DNA from: Onchocerca volvulus
Taxonomy: Eukaryota; Nematoda; Chromadorea; Rhabditida; Onchocercidae
NCBI GenBank assembly: GCA_000499405.2
Contig: HG738138.1
Span: forward strand, 15,826,554 to 15,890,553
Length of the DNA: 64,000 bases
Direction of reading: 5' to 3'
How positions within the stretch are numbered: position 1 is the stretch's first letter; every line of letters starts with the position of its first letter. The notes beneath the pieces were generated by a model that saw nothing but the letters and a program-made list of their open reading frames with translations, was not told where the DNA came from and searched no databases. The position numbers and the translations under genes were made by a program. This document shows positions 45,045-57,300 of the stretch, in pieces.

Positions 45045-47979
45045 ACCTTTTGTAAAATAGTATTCAAAATAATTTGCTTCTATTTTTTCTGCAGTAATGT
45101 CTTTCCATTTCATTATTAATCTGATTCTAATTCTCAAGTTATCCTCAACTTTGTTACATATGTTTAGCTCGTTGGAAATTTAACAAGGGTATAAGAAATT
45201 TTTAAATCGCATCGTCACTTCTTCTTTTGAGCTAAAATGGAATTAGGAATTGTTATTGGGTCGGAAAAGGGACAAGAAACATGGATTGTTTAAACTGGTT
45301 GGAATTTTAATATATCTGAAATTTCAAAATAGATTGAAATTTACAATTGATTGTTTGTTGAACCAGAAATATCAGAATTATAAATAATTATTGCTGTCTT
45401 TTAGCCTCACATATGTCATTGATTTCCAATGATTATTTCATGTTTTTCCAGTGATTTTTTTTTCTTGTTCCAGAACTTTTAATGTTTTAATCATTGCTAC
45501 ATAGAGTTTTTCATGATTAAAATTGAATCCATCGTGTTGCTTATGGTAATCAGTTTCGCAAACAATTTAGTAAGCTTTATTTTTTAAACTGTAAATCGGT
45601 TTCAAAAAAATTTTCCTTTTTATCTGTTCATTTATGTTTTCTGTGACATTCATCTTTTTCACATTTAGGTACATTGCTCATAATTATTTTTTGAAAAAGA
45701 GAAGACCGTGTATTGATGGATTTCGCTGTTTTTTTTCTCAATTTTCAAAAGAAATGTTTTCGAATTAAATTTTCCATTAACTAAATAATGAAATAGTTAG
45801 TTTGTAAACATTCTTTCATAACTTGTTTTGTATATTATTTTTAATATCAGTGAAAAGCTAATTCAAATTATCACGAAAATTAAGGAATCTTCATCAGAGT
45901 GTTTCATTAGATGCCTGTTAACTAAGGAAGAGAAGATTTATGTGTCGAGAAGTTTTCAAGATTTTGATCTTGACTGATGAGTTACAGGTAGTCTAAATTG
46001 CATTAAAATTTCATTAGAATCCAAGTTGAATTACACAAGTGATATCACTTAATTTAACAGTGGTTAAAACTATTCCTAATTCTCGTTAACTCCGGAACTT
46101 CCATAGTTTTAATACAATCAAATGTAACAAAAATTTGACAAAAGGAAAAAATGCAAGAATTAAAATTTAGTGATTACTGCTACAATGAATATATATCCGA
46201 TTGTAGTGACGAAAGTCCCCTCAATCGACTATTCAGTTAATAAATTATGGACCAAGCCACATGTTAATCAAACTTCCTTGAGATCAGTTATTCAGGGTGA
46301 GATGATTAATGATCAGCGGTAATCGTTATAGAGCTATTCGTTTGATCTAATCGATTTGTCTAGAATTTCAAATTTCCGGGCTTTATACACCAATTTTTTC
46401 CGAACTAATATCTGAAGCCTGAAAATTTACAGTTCCTTTATATATATATATATATATTTTTTAATATATGATTTTAACATTTACATAAAAGCAAAATTTA
46501 CATTGCATCTATTATTTTAATAAAATTAATTCAATTCAAAACGATATATTTATAATAAAGCAGTCAATTTTTTAAATTTAATTTGCTGTTAACTTAAGCA
46601 TTCCATCCTGGGAAATTTCACTTTCAAAAGATAAAAATTAAAAAACCACACTAAAATATGATTGGCTAAGAAAGCACGGAATTCAATTTGATATAAATTA
46701 TAAAATCCGAATTTATCATCCCTGATAGGTAATTTTTACAATTTATGATTTTCTTCCATCATTCATCATTTTTATCTTATTTGCACATCTGTTTGTATAT
46801 ATGCTTATCATGTTTATCCAATATATCAACTAACTTTTTTTTCAGATAAAATTCATTAATATTTAATCGATACCAAATTATTATGTTCTAATGTATTAAA
46901 AATTGAAATGCTCAAATAAATTTCATAAAATTATTAATGTTAAAAATTCATGCAATATAAATTTATGAAAAAAAAAAAAAGAGGAAGTAAATTTTTTCAT
47001 TCACCGTGAGCAAGAAAAGAATTTTTATAAAATTTAGCCGTTAGTGAATTTTAAATTAATAAAATGCTTTGTTTTTATCAACTAAAATGATAAATTAGGT
47101 TCTATTTTCCATTTCACTTCTAGTTATTCAGTCTTTTAAAATTTTTTAAAGAAATTTCTGATTCGGGAATAACAGCAGTATTAAAAAATTCGATGAAATG
47201 ATAATATTGGAACTATTTCATATTGCTGTATATGGTTGTTTTCTTTTTTCTTCTTTTTTTAATTCGATAATGGATAAAAAAAAGAAATAGTAAATTTTGA
47301 ATTATAATTATTAAATTATTTTTCACGCGTGACTTTTGTTCCTTTCATATTTTGTTACTGTAAAATTTTATGAACGAAAAAATATATTAAAATTTGGATA
47401 ATAATTATTTTATAGAAACAAGAATTTTACAACGAAAATTTTAAAATTTTGAGTAGAAACTAAAAAATCATTACCCATATTTTCTTGTTTTAATCTTCAA
47501 TCATTATGGCATTCTTTTTTTCATCATTGATTAAAATGTCTTTCTTTCGTTATAAAGTTTTAAAAATCAAAGTTTTTTTTTTTTCTTTTCGTTTTAACTA
47601 CTGCTGAAAATCCAAAAAGATGAAATAAGAAAAATTTTTGATCACTAAATTAGTTTTTTTCTTTCTATTGTACAATTTTTCTTTTTCTTGGCTTATGTTG
47701 ATATTGATCTTTTATTGATGATGAGGGAGTTTTGGGTTTATAAAATGTGAAGAAGAATGAAATTGAGCAGAAAAAATAATTTTTCGTCAAGAAAGAAAAG
47801 TATTGATAATTGACAATTTGCCAATCTCATAGCATATCTCGAATTACTATCGATGATTTTTGCTCGAAAAATTCTGACATGAACAACTGGCTTAAAGTAA
47901 TATTATGTATTTTTCTGTTTTCATTTTACTCTCGTTTTCTCCTCATCTTTTTTAATGTTAAATAAGCCAAACATTCGTT
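45045..47979. other. Gene-poor region downstream of BROX
   Basis: AT-rich, with a TA repeat at 46440-46457. No exon is supported on either strand; a short stretch with a TTTTCAG acceptor near 46428 (minus) opens only eleven codons. Confidence 0.5.
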
Positions 47980-48107
47980 AAATTTGATACAAATAATACT
48001 GGAATGTGTAGAGAAGAATAGGAATATTATCGACTTTTGCTATGATTAAAAGCCGATAATATTCCCTACTCTTCACTTCACATTCCAATATTATTTACAT
48101 CAAATTT
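47980..48107. repeat. 128-base near-perfect palindrome
   Basis: Arms of about 60 bases (left from 47980, right to 48107) pair almost completely, meeting at CTTTT...AAAAG around a 9-base loop near 48041. Shared blocks are AAATTTGAT, AAATAATA.TGGAATGTG and GGAATATTATCG. Most mismatches are single bases. It could be a foldback mini-transposon or a very long small-RNA hairpin. Confidence 0.85.
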
Positions 48108-48544
48108 CCCTAAAAATATAAATAAGTAGAAAAAAAACAGTAAAGCATAATCGTAGCAAAAATGCGAAATTAAAAACAATAGGTAGTAAAGATAAAAAAT
48201 AATGGGATGGACAAATTAGACAAATAAGAGAACATGGAAGAACAATAATGAATAAAAATTTCTTGTGTCATTTCAAATATAAGAGATATTGATTATTAAA
48301 TCAAAATTTTCATATTTTCGACTGATTTCTAGAAGTCATTCCGAAATTTGTTTTTCTGCTCATTTTAGAAATACAAATAACAGATGTTCATTGATAAATA
48401 TTATGCAAAAAAAAAGTACATATAATTGAAGTTTGAAAATATTTGTGTATTGCTTCACATTTCATTTAGAATCATTCTTTTCTTGTCCATTGCTCATATT
48501 AATATTTTTTCATTACCAGCATTATTTATTATCGCTAATACTGG

Positions 48545-48546
<2 letters not shown>

Positions 48547-48605
<59 letters not shown>

Positions 48606-48672
48606 TATTATTAATTATTATTATTTTTACTATTTTTATTATTATTTTCAATTATTATTATTATCATTGTTA
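48547..48672. repeat. TTA/ATT microsatellite
   Basis: More than 18 uninterrupted ATT units (from about 48547) followed by imperfect ones to about 48672. The long Tyr or Ile runs translated from it are not proteins. Confidence 0.95.
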
Positions 48673-49161
48673 TTATAATTAATGGTCATTATTATTGCTG
48701 GCGAAATGATCATTTTTTGAAAAATAATTTGGCGTATTTTTCGATGGTTTCAATTTGTTTGAAATGTGCACAACATTTGACATAAAAGGTGTCATTGAAA
48801 TTAATTTAAGCCTTCAACTAAAAATCAACAATTTTTACATTTTTCTTTCAAAATCACTAAGGCAGCAATTACTAAACTGATTTTCCGAATTTCCATGCAA
48901 AACATATAATTATTAATATTATTACATTATTATTGCACTACTATTAATAATTATATTTTAAATAATTGCAATCTTCTCATTTTAAACTTCGTTTACTTGT
49001 ATAGCGAAATATATATCATATTAATCTTTTTCTTTCTATTTTCTTTTTGTTTGCCAATGAAGAAAAGAGATTAAACAAAAAACAAATTCGAATGAATTTA
49101 TTTTTTTTTTTAGTTTTTATTTAAGTTTAAAATGTGAAAGTATTGAAAAAAGATATTTGAC

Positions 49162-50094
49162 TCAGAAACTGTTAACAAGTGGTGATTCAAGAAGTTTTGA
49201 AAAGAAGACAAAAATCTTGAAGAAGATGGACAACAGAAAGTACCGATCATCAGAAATTAACTGCGTAAGAGTAGTTGTCAACAGTGATTCTCTTATAATT
49301 ACACAACAAGTTGCAGAATAATCCACGTCAACTATTTTATGATCACGCCACAGCAAATTGGCCTTATATTGCCGCCTTCTATTATTCTACGTAGCGACAA
49401 CGACTCATTTCTTGATCGGATTGTGACGTAAAACGAAAAATGAGTCGTATACGATAACCAGCGATGATTTTTTCGTCAATTGAATGGAGAAGAAGCTCTA
49501 AAATTGCAATTAGAGAAACCATCAAATCACCGTTAGTAGTATGATGCCAATAAAGTTTTCTGAATCCCGGCGAACCATTTAAATTTGGTTTAATGAGATG
49601 CATCAGAAACCATAAAACTTTCAGCTGTTATTAGTCAACTAAAAGAGATCAATTCTTCTAATTTTACAGAGCAGAATGCAAAAAGTGCTTGCTAGAAGTT
49701 TCTGAATCTCAAAATATGAAATTTTATTTACAAGAATAAGAAAGTTTATTTCTTTTTGGCAAAAATGTGCTAATTTTACAGCTTTTATTTCGGTCAATAA
49801 AGAAGTATTGAAATATATGTAATAATTTGAAATTAGCAATCCGAAAGGTTGATTACTGTTATATAAATCCCGTTCGATTCAGCACTGATAAGCAATTTTC
49901 GGTGCTTATTGAAATCCGGGATAACTGGGATACTTCTCGATCATTTGCAACAATTTTATGAAAATAATTGCGTCAATTACTCTCGAAAGACGAGAGTAAT
50001 AGTTGATGAAATGGAAAGAGTGAAGGAAACAAAGTTAATTGTTACCAACAAAATAACATTCAAAAGTCTTCGCTTTCCAATTGCCATTTTGTAA
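49162..50094. pseudogene. Coding-like remnants, family not recognised
   Basis: Three frames here have protein-like composition. Minus 49382-49603, with a possible acceptor AATAACAG just upstream of CTGAAAGTT, reads GFRKLYWHHTTNGDLMVSLI and KIIAGYRIRLIFRFTSQSDQ. Minus 49162-49380 reads NLLWRDHKIVDVDYSATCCV in another frame. Plus 49909-50094 reads MKSGITGILLDHLQQFYENN. They do not join with sensible introns, so this may be a decayed gene or retroelement. I cannot name it. Confidence 0.3.
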
Positions 50095-51436
50095 CTTTGA
50101 TTTTTGATCAAAAATAAATTATTTCCTTCGTATATACAATATATAAATTTATTTTTCCAATTTTCGTTCTTAATATTTTCATAAAACTAATTACATGAAT
50201 GAAATGTTAGCTGCTTATTTCAACATTTTTACTAATTGATCGAATCATATGATTTAGTATTGTGTCGAACTGACAAATTTGTTAAATATTATTAATTTTT
50301 CAAGTTCACATTTCAACGAAATTACAGTAAGATGCGTTTTTAGTGATAATTGAAATTTCTAAGAATAAATATATCAGAATGACCCATCATTATTTCATTA
50401 ATTGTCATGAAGAAGTATTGAGGCTAGATTCTGCCGAAAAAAAGGATTGATTGATAAATGATAAAAATTTGATCGCTGTTGATTAATTTATTAATAATTT
50501 TGTTGTCTTTGGCACTAGTTGGAAAGGTCATTTTTTAAATTTAACATTAATCATTTCTCGAAGATATCACCTTTTTCTTTCGGAAACTTTTCAGTGAATA
50601 AAATTATGGTGAAATAAGTACGAACAAAAAATAAATAATGTGATGAATGCAAAAATAGAAGAATGGAGCAGATTTAATTACAATGACGATAAAGAACAAC
50701 CAAGAAATGATTGAAAGAATATAATGGGAGAGAGAAATAAGTAATAAAAAAAAAATAATAAAAAAAGGTTAAAATTAATTTAATTACATCAAAAAGCAAC
50801 AAGAAAAAATAATGCGAATTTGCAAAATTTTCATAAAATAGCATTTGTCTGCATATTTTCTTATTAATATATTATGTTCGACAAACTTATTTTTGCCAAT
50901 GCATTTTTTTGATAAAATCTATTTTTAAATTATTCTATTTTTATTCTCTTTCCTTGGTAATTTGACAAATTAACTAGCACTAATTTGCACTAATTTTGCA
51001 ACGAAGACTTAATACATGACATTGAAGACAAAATACTTATTTTTCTAATTTTGGAACAAAAATTTGATACATTATTTTAAAACAAAATTTCTCACCTAAA
51101 CAATAGGATTAAAAAAAATCATTTATGCATTAAACAATATTTTTATCATAAGTTGATAAACAGCTTGTGATATCATATAGTTTATCAGTTTTTACTTTCT
51201 AGATATCAGTCATTCATTGACTGGTTCGTTTTGCTAATTGATTCATAATTTTAAAGTTTGCATTTTTAATCTTACTTACATCCATTTTCAATTTTGAATT
51301 TTCCACTCTTAAACTTATTCATTTCAAAAATTATTTTCGAATTTACTTCATAAATATCAATAAATAATGACTTCTTTTTTTTCTCTTTATTGAAATTTAG
51401 TAATGGTAACAATTTATAAGTAAAAATACGCCAGCT
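50095..51436. other. Gene-poor AT-rich DNA
   Basis: Nothing beyond A/T-rich sequence and short A and T tracts. Confidence 0.5.
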
Positions 51437-51925
51437 ATTTTATAACTGTCACTTAATTACTTAATTTATAATCAATAGATATGCAAATGATTAAAAGATT
51501 AGAAATAACGAGACATGAGGAGAATGAAATCATTTAGATATAACATATGTTTTCATATGGATATATTAATTTTTGGAAATTTATATTAATTCAATTTGAT
51601 ATTAATTATTCCAAAATTTAACTTTCCAAATTTGATGAAATTTATTTTTATTCATTTTTCTAGAAGTAATAAAAAATGATCATCTATTTACATATAAATG
51701 CAAGTAAATTAGCAACAACGTGAAACAATCGATACTGAGGAAACAAATTAGCGTCAGATTTAGGTTTAAATTACAATAATTTACTTTCAGTTTTGAATGA
51801 TATGGCTTATTATAAATTATCGTTCATTTTCCTCATGTCTCAACTATTTCTAATCATTTTATCATTTACATATTTCCTTATTAAAAATCAATTAATTAAC
51901 TGACGATTATAAATAAATAATTTAT
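51437..51925. repeat. Inverted-repeat element with arms of about 105 bases
   Basis: The left arm (about 51437-51545) and the reverse complement of the right arm (about 51815-51925) share TATGCAAATGAT/TATGTAAATGAT, GATTAGAAATA, GAGACATGAGGA.AATGAA and TTAATTA blocks, roughly three quarters identical by eye. The central 250 or so bases are unrelated and AT-rich. It looks like an old foldback or MITE-type transposon. Confidence 0.7.
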
Positions 51926-54170
51926 GTTTGCTATAGAAATTATTACTACATTAAATTTCAGTGGAATGTAAAAAAAAAACCTTTATTTTGTTTGGAAATT
52001 GGTTGATTGACACAAATGAATTTTTTGTGTGACAAAGGCTTTGTTATATTATAATTTATTCGCCGCAGCTACGTTATAATACAGGTTATGGATGAATATC
52101 GAAGATACAGTAGATAACTTGAATGTTTTTCGTTTTATAGAAATATTCCGAAAATTTCTCAGATTTTTGATTAGCTAAGTTGATCGAGTTTGATTTGAGA
52201 CCTTCGAAGAGATTTTGTTGGGAATGGAGGATTTCTTTTTTTCGATTGACACTGAGACAGATTCGAATTGGGACTTGAGACTGAATTGATATCGATCATT
52301 TATATAGTCGGAGATGTTTGCAATTATTTAGACACTTTAAATCGATAAACTAAAGTTCAAAGATCAAGAATTTGGTTATCGGATAGTAAGACACATAAAT
52401 ATTTCAACATTCCTAATATCAAGTAAAAAGATTTGAGAGAACAAGAGCTTAATTAAGATATTTACAATATTTTTATAATTCACATGATCAAAAAATAAAA
52501 CTATAGAAAAGTGATTTATATGTTTAGAATTATTTTTTTGAGACCTTATGTGGTCAAAATATATAATTTACTTAGTAATTTATGTGTTTAGGATTAATTT
52601 AAGAATTTCACACATGACCAATTATAAGATTTGATTAGTGATTTATTTGTTTAAGAATTTTTCTTTTTTGTTTGAAATTTTAAAGTTTAAATCGGTTTTT
52701 CCAAGACCTTTCTATAATATAAATCACTTTTCCTATTATGTATAATATTAGCAAAGAAATCAAATTCCCTGTTTGATTTCTAATCTATTCTTATTAATTT
52801 TAAGTTTAAATTTAAAATTGCTAATTAACAAAAAAAAGAAATCCTAATTTAAGATTAAAAATTACTTGACTTGAAATATTATTTTGAAATATTGTTCTTG
52901 AAATATTATTTTGTCTATTCTGAATATGTTACAAATGTTCGCTGGAAAAGAGGAGAAATTTTGCAAAATTTTGTTAATGAAGCTTGGAAAATGAAGGAAA
53001 AAAACATCATATTAAAGTATTCGTAAAATACATAAAAATTTAAAATCTGATTTCTAGAATCGATCTAAATATCGATTAGCATATATAAAACTACAATTTA
53101 GTATCGATCAAATTTCTTATCAAAATATTTTCTATTAGAAGTAATTTCATCAAAAAAGATTTTTTAATGATTTTTCCCGGGATTTCTTGATTAAATTAAT
53201 TTTTTACTAGAAATAATTTTATACAATTCTGACTTTTTAAATGTAATCTGAAAGATTAATCAAGGATTAAAAAAGAAAGCCTTTTCTCTTCCATTTTTCC
53301 TTTTCACATTTCTTTTTTAATTTTTATAATTTTTCTAATCAAATTTCTTCTCTTTTGTTTCTCTTTTCTTTTTTCTGTTTCATTTCAATTCATTTCACTC
53401 AGATAAGGAAAAAAAAATTGAAAAATTATTTGAAATTTATTGTGAAAGCCTATTCTATTTTATTTTTCACTAAAAAATAAAAAAAAAAAATTGGAAAAAG
53501 CCAAGCATAAAAAGAGCAACAAGTTAATCCCCCCTATTTATCTATATCCATATACGTATGCCATTTCTAGAATAAACTAATACTAGGCTAGCCTAAGCTA
53601 TTAGCTCTTCTTCACATAACGTAATGTAATATCTGAAATGCGCCAAGTTTTATATCTATCAATATCTATGTATGTAAAATGTCCCTTAGCTCATGTTTAC
53701 CACAAATGCTTTCATTTTTCTCTTTCCATAACATTCTCGTCATCAAATTAGGAGAAAAAAAAAGTTTGAAACAGTTATTATTGAGGAAAATAAAAGCGGA
53801 AGAATGATAATGATGATAATAACGAGGAGAAAAGAAGGAGGAGAAAGGGGAGATCGCGGGGGCGCAAGAATTGGGAGGAAAAAAAAAGATAATCAAAGAA
53901 GAAGGATGGAAAATAGAGGAAGCAAATAATTGAGGATGAAAATTGGAAAAGATGAAGTATAGAAGATTTCTATTCTTCCTCTTCCCATGTCGCATCATTT
54001 TATTGGATTCGTCGTCTAAAGATTGGATAGTTAACTATGTCAATGATGAAACGATTGATCTGTTTATCATCAGTTTTGTGTCATCTTAATGTTAAGAAGG
54101 TTTTGATTTCTTTCTAAATTTTTTCTTCATTCATTTTCCTAATAACTGCTCTCCCGCATGAATGATTTTC
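51926..54170. other. Gene-poor region with a purine-rich tract
   Basis: AT-rich; from 53750 to 53965 the + strand is almost all A and G (GA-rich), which produces a false 110-codon frame on the other strand. No gene is supported. Confidence 0.5.
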
Positions 54171-54390
54171 GGGATGGAAAGATCTGATTTGAGAATATCT
54201 TTCAAGTGAAAGGGCTTGCTTTTTCGAGAAGAGAGAATACTTCTCGGTGAAGAGATTTGCTTCCATGGGTGCAAGAGAATGTCTCTCGGTGAACGATTTA
54301 ATTCTTTCGAGATAAGGGAATATCCCGCGATGGAAAGATTTAATTCTATCGAGAGAAGAGAATATTTCTCTTCCTCTCTCTGTTTTTCTC
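54171..54390 (-). repeat. 42-bp minisatellite open in one frame as a 14-residue repeat
   Basis: About 4.5 diverged copies of a 42-base unit with GAGAATAT.TCTC.G.TGAA.GATTT. Read on the minus strand, a 94-codon frame (54114-54398) stays open across it and shows a 14-residue period: LDRIKSFHRGIF / LERIKSFTERHS / MEANLFTEKYS / KKQALSLERYS. The spacing being a multiple of three and the lack of stops are notable, but there is no splice or homology evidence that it is translated. Confidence 0.65.
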
Positions 54391-57300
54391 AAATGCAATC
54401 GAAATTGATGAATTAATTGATAGCAAAAAAATAAATGGATAATTATGCTTTAAGTAAATTAAGTAAAAGTTTTATTTGATTGTTTAAAAATGAATTTCGA
54501 AGTCAAGTTGAAGAAAATAAAATTGAGTTGGCAAAATTTTAAATTTGTGAGCGAAACTGATGATTGACAAATTTGAAGTTTTTATTATCTTATATATAGG
54601 ATCAGTCAATCATTATGAATGTTATCGAATGTATTACATTGATTTATTCCTTTGATAGAATTAAGTGAAATATGCATGGAATTATATATTAATATCATTG
54701 CTATCTCTTGTTTTTCTATAAAATTTAATCGTAAATTTTTAATAATTACAAAAATACATCATCAAATTAATTAATTAAATTATCAAATAATTTATTGAAT
54801 TACTGACCAATTTTAGATGATTGTGTCAGTTTAAAATAACTTTCCGATTCAATTTTTTATGATTCGTTTTAAAATTATTTTTCCTGCTCATTTATAATTA
54901 TTTTTCCTGCTCATTATTTCAGATTCAATAATTTATTGAATTTTGATTCATATTTAATGCATTCTAATGATTTCGAGGTTGAAATCTTAATTTTTTTTAG
55001 TAACTGCTCCTAGAATAAAAATTCGCTTGTTTTATTGATAAAATTGTCTGTTACTACATGTAATAGTTTATTCCAAAAAATTTCAAACTTCCTCAATTTG
55101 TTCATTTTAAAAGTTGCCGAATTTCTATTAATTAATTTAAATTAACTCATAGAAATTACTAAGTTCTTTTATTTAAATAATTTGTCTAAATTCAATGATT
55201 TTTCCACTTAATTTTTTTTTTATACTCAATAAATCTACAAAAAAAAAAAATCGAAAAAAAAAAAAAAAAAAAGGAAGGATATGAATTATTGCTTTGTAAA
55301 AAAATCCCTTGTAACTAATGCATAATTGTCTCCTAAGAAACAATGGTAATTTTTTTATTTCATTGAATGGAAATATTTATTTGCGTGCGAATAATTTTAC
55401 TTCTCAATTTGTTCATTAAAACTCTTAATTAGATTTCAGAAAAAAATTTTTGATTATTGTTGAAGAAAAGTTACACAAAAGATTACTTTTCGAAATCATT
55501 TTAAACCCACTATACTAAATCTATTTTTTTTCATAAATTTTTATCCTTTTTTGTGAAAACTTGAAAAAAAAAACGAAAAATTGATGTAATCAATATGAAA
55601 TGATAGAATGAAAAAAATACTTTAATAAGTAAATCTTATAAATAAATAAGTTTTTGTATGAATAAGCAAAATTAGCTTGGCTAAGTCAGTGTGTGTGTAA
55701 TAGTTTTATTCGGGAAAACTTCAAACCTTTTCCTCAATTTATTCAAAAGTGAAAGAAATGCTTCCGTAAAGTTTGACGAGGAACAGGCAATCAATCACAC
55801 TGTTTAAAATAATAAAGTATTATCTGACATAAGTTTTGTTTTATGCTATATAATTTTATTTACGTCTATTCGAACTGACTAAACTTCAAGGAATTTTAAT
55901 TTTCGTCATTAAATATTTCAATCAAAAAATCATGACGAAATTTTTTGCATTTTCTCCAACCATTTCCTTTCGTCATAATTTTTCACTGAAAAAATCGGAA
56001 TTTAGTTAAAATGGATTACTTCGAAATATTATTTATTCATTATCGATATGTCTTTTATTTTTATCGGAAATATCTTCTCACAAGATATAATTTTAAAAAA
56101 ATGTGTAAAAAAATTCATCTTAATGGCTCTCTTTTCTCCCTCTCTCTTTTTTTATTCCCAAATAAAATCTTCCCAAATAAATTTGGTTTTAATAAAAGTG
56201 TGAATTAAAAGTAGAAAAGGAAAAATATTGATTCCTTTTTTTTTATTCGAATAATTATTAGAATTTTACGCTGAATAATTTAAAAAAAAAAAAAAAATTA
56301 TTTTTTGGGGAATAGTAATTAAAAATTATTACTGAAAATTTTGCAAGGAATAGAATTTTTGATAGAATATGTGTTATTTTTAGCTACGAACTGAAGCTTT
56401 TTGATTAATTGAAAGATTAAAAATATATTGAAAATAATTATTTTTTTTTTTTTGCAAAATTTTCAACGAAGGAGAAAGAGAAAAAAGAAAAAAAGGGAAT
56501 ACGATGGAGAAAAGCGAATGAAGGAATATTTGTTTATGATTGAAATGGCTTTTCTTTTATTTTATTTATTTTTTAATGGGAAAATTTTCAATTTTTCAAA
56601 AAAATAATGGAATTTTTATGGACCAAAAAAAATAAAATACATGCTTTTGTTTATAAATAAGCATGTTTCAATGCTTTTTTCCCATTTTCGCGAAATGCTT
56701 TAAAAATTTATAACAAATTAAAACTTTTTAATTAGAAAAAAACAAAAACAAAAGTTTTTTTTAATTAAAAAATTCTTGCATAGAAATTAATAGTCAAATG
56801 ATAACTTTGATTCATATTTATAGTTACTACTTCTTTGTCTCTTAAATCTTTTGATCATTTTCAAAAAAAAAGTTTTCATTCTTATTTTTTTGAAAAGTTT
56901 TCTCTTTTATTTTTTTAAAATTTTCCAATGGATAAATTGAACATTAAACAGCGCAAATTTTCGTTAAATTGAAATACAATTTTTTTTTCTTTTTTTTTTT
57001 TGTTGATTAGAATTGTAAATTCTATTATTATCGAAAAATTGATTTTTTTTTTTTCAAAGAAAAGGAGAACGTTACATACTTGCTTGCTGTATTTATAAAT
57101 TTACATCATTGAGTAAAGATTGCTGATTCAATTTGAATTTGAAAAAAAAAAAATTCAAAATTTTCATTTGTCTTGTTTAGTTTAATTTTTTGGCAAAAAT
57201 TCGAACTTTCCATTCTTCTTGTTAAGATCAAATGAACCTACGACTCATAACTTACTATATATTTACGGAAAATATTCGACAATTTATAAAAATTTGGCGA

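Noticed and set aside
48426..48678. Frames with long Tyr or Ile runs
   Set aside because: Direct translations of the TTA/ATT microsatellite.
53666..53998. 110-codon minus-strand frame rich in Ser, Phe, His and Pro
   Set aside because: It is the complement of a GA-rich tract; no splice sites or homology.
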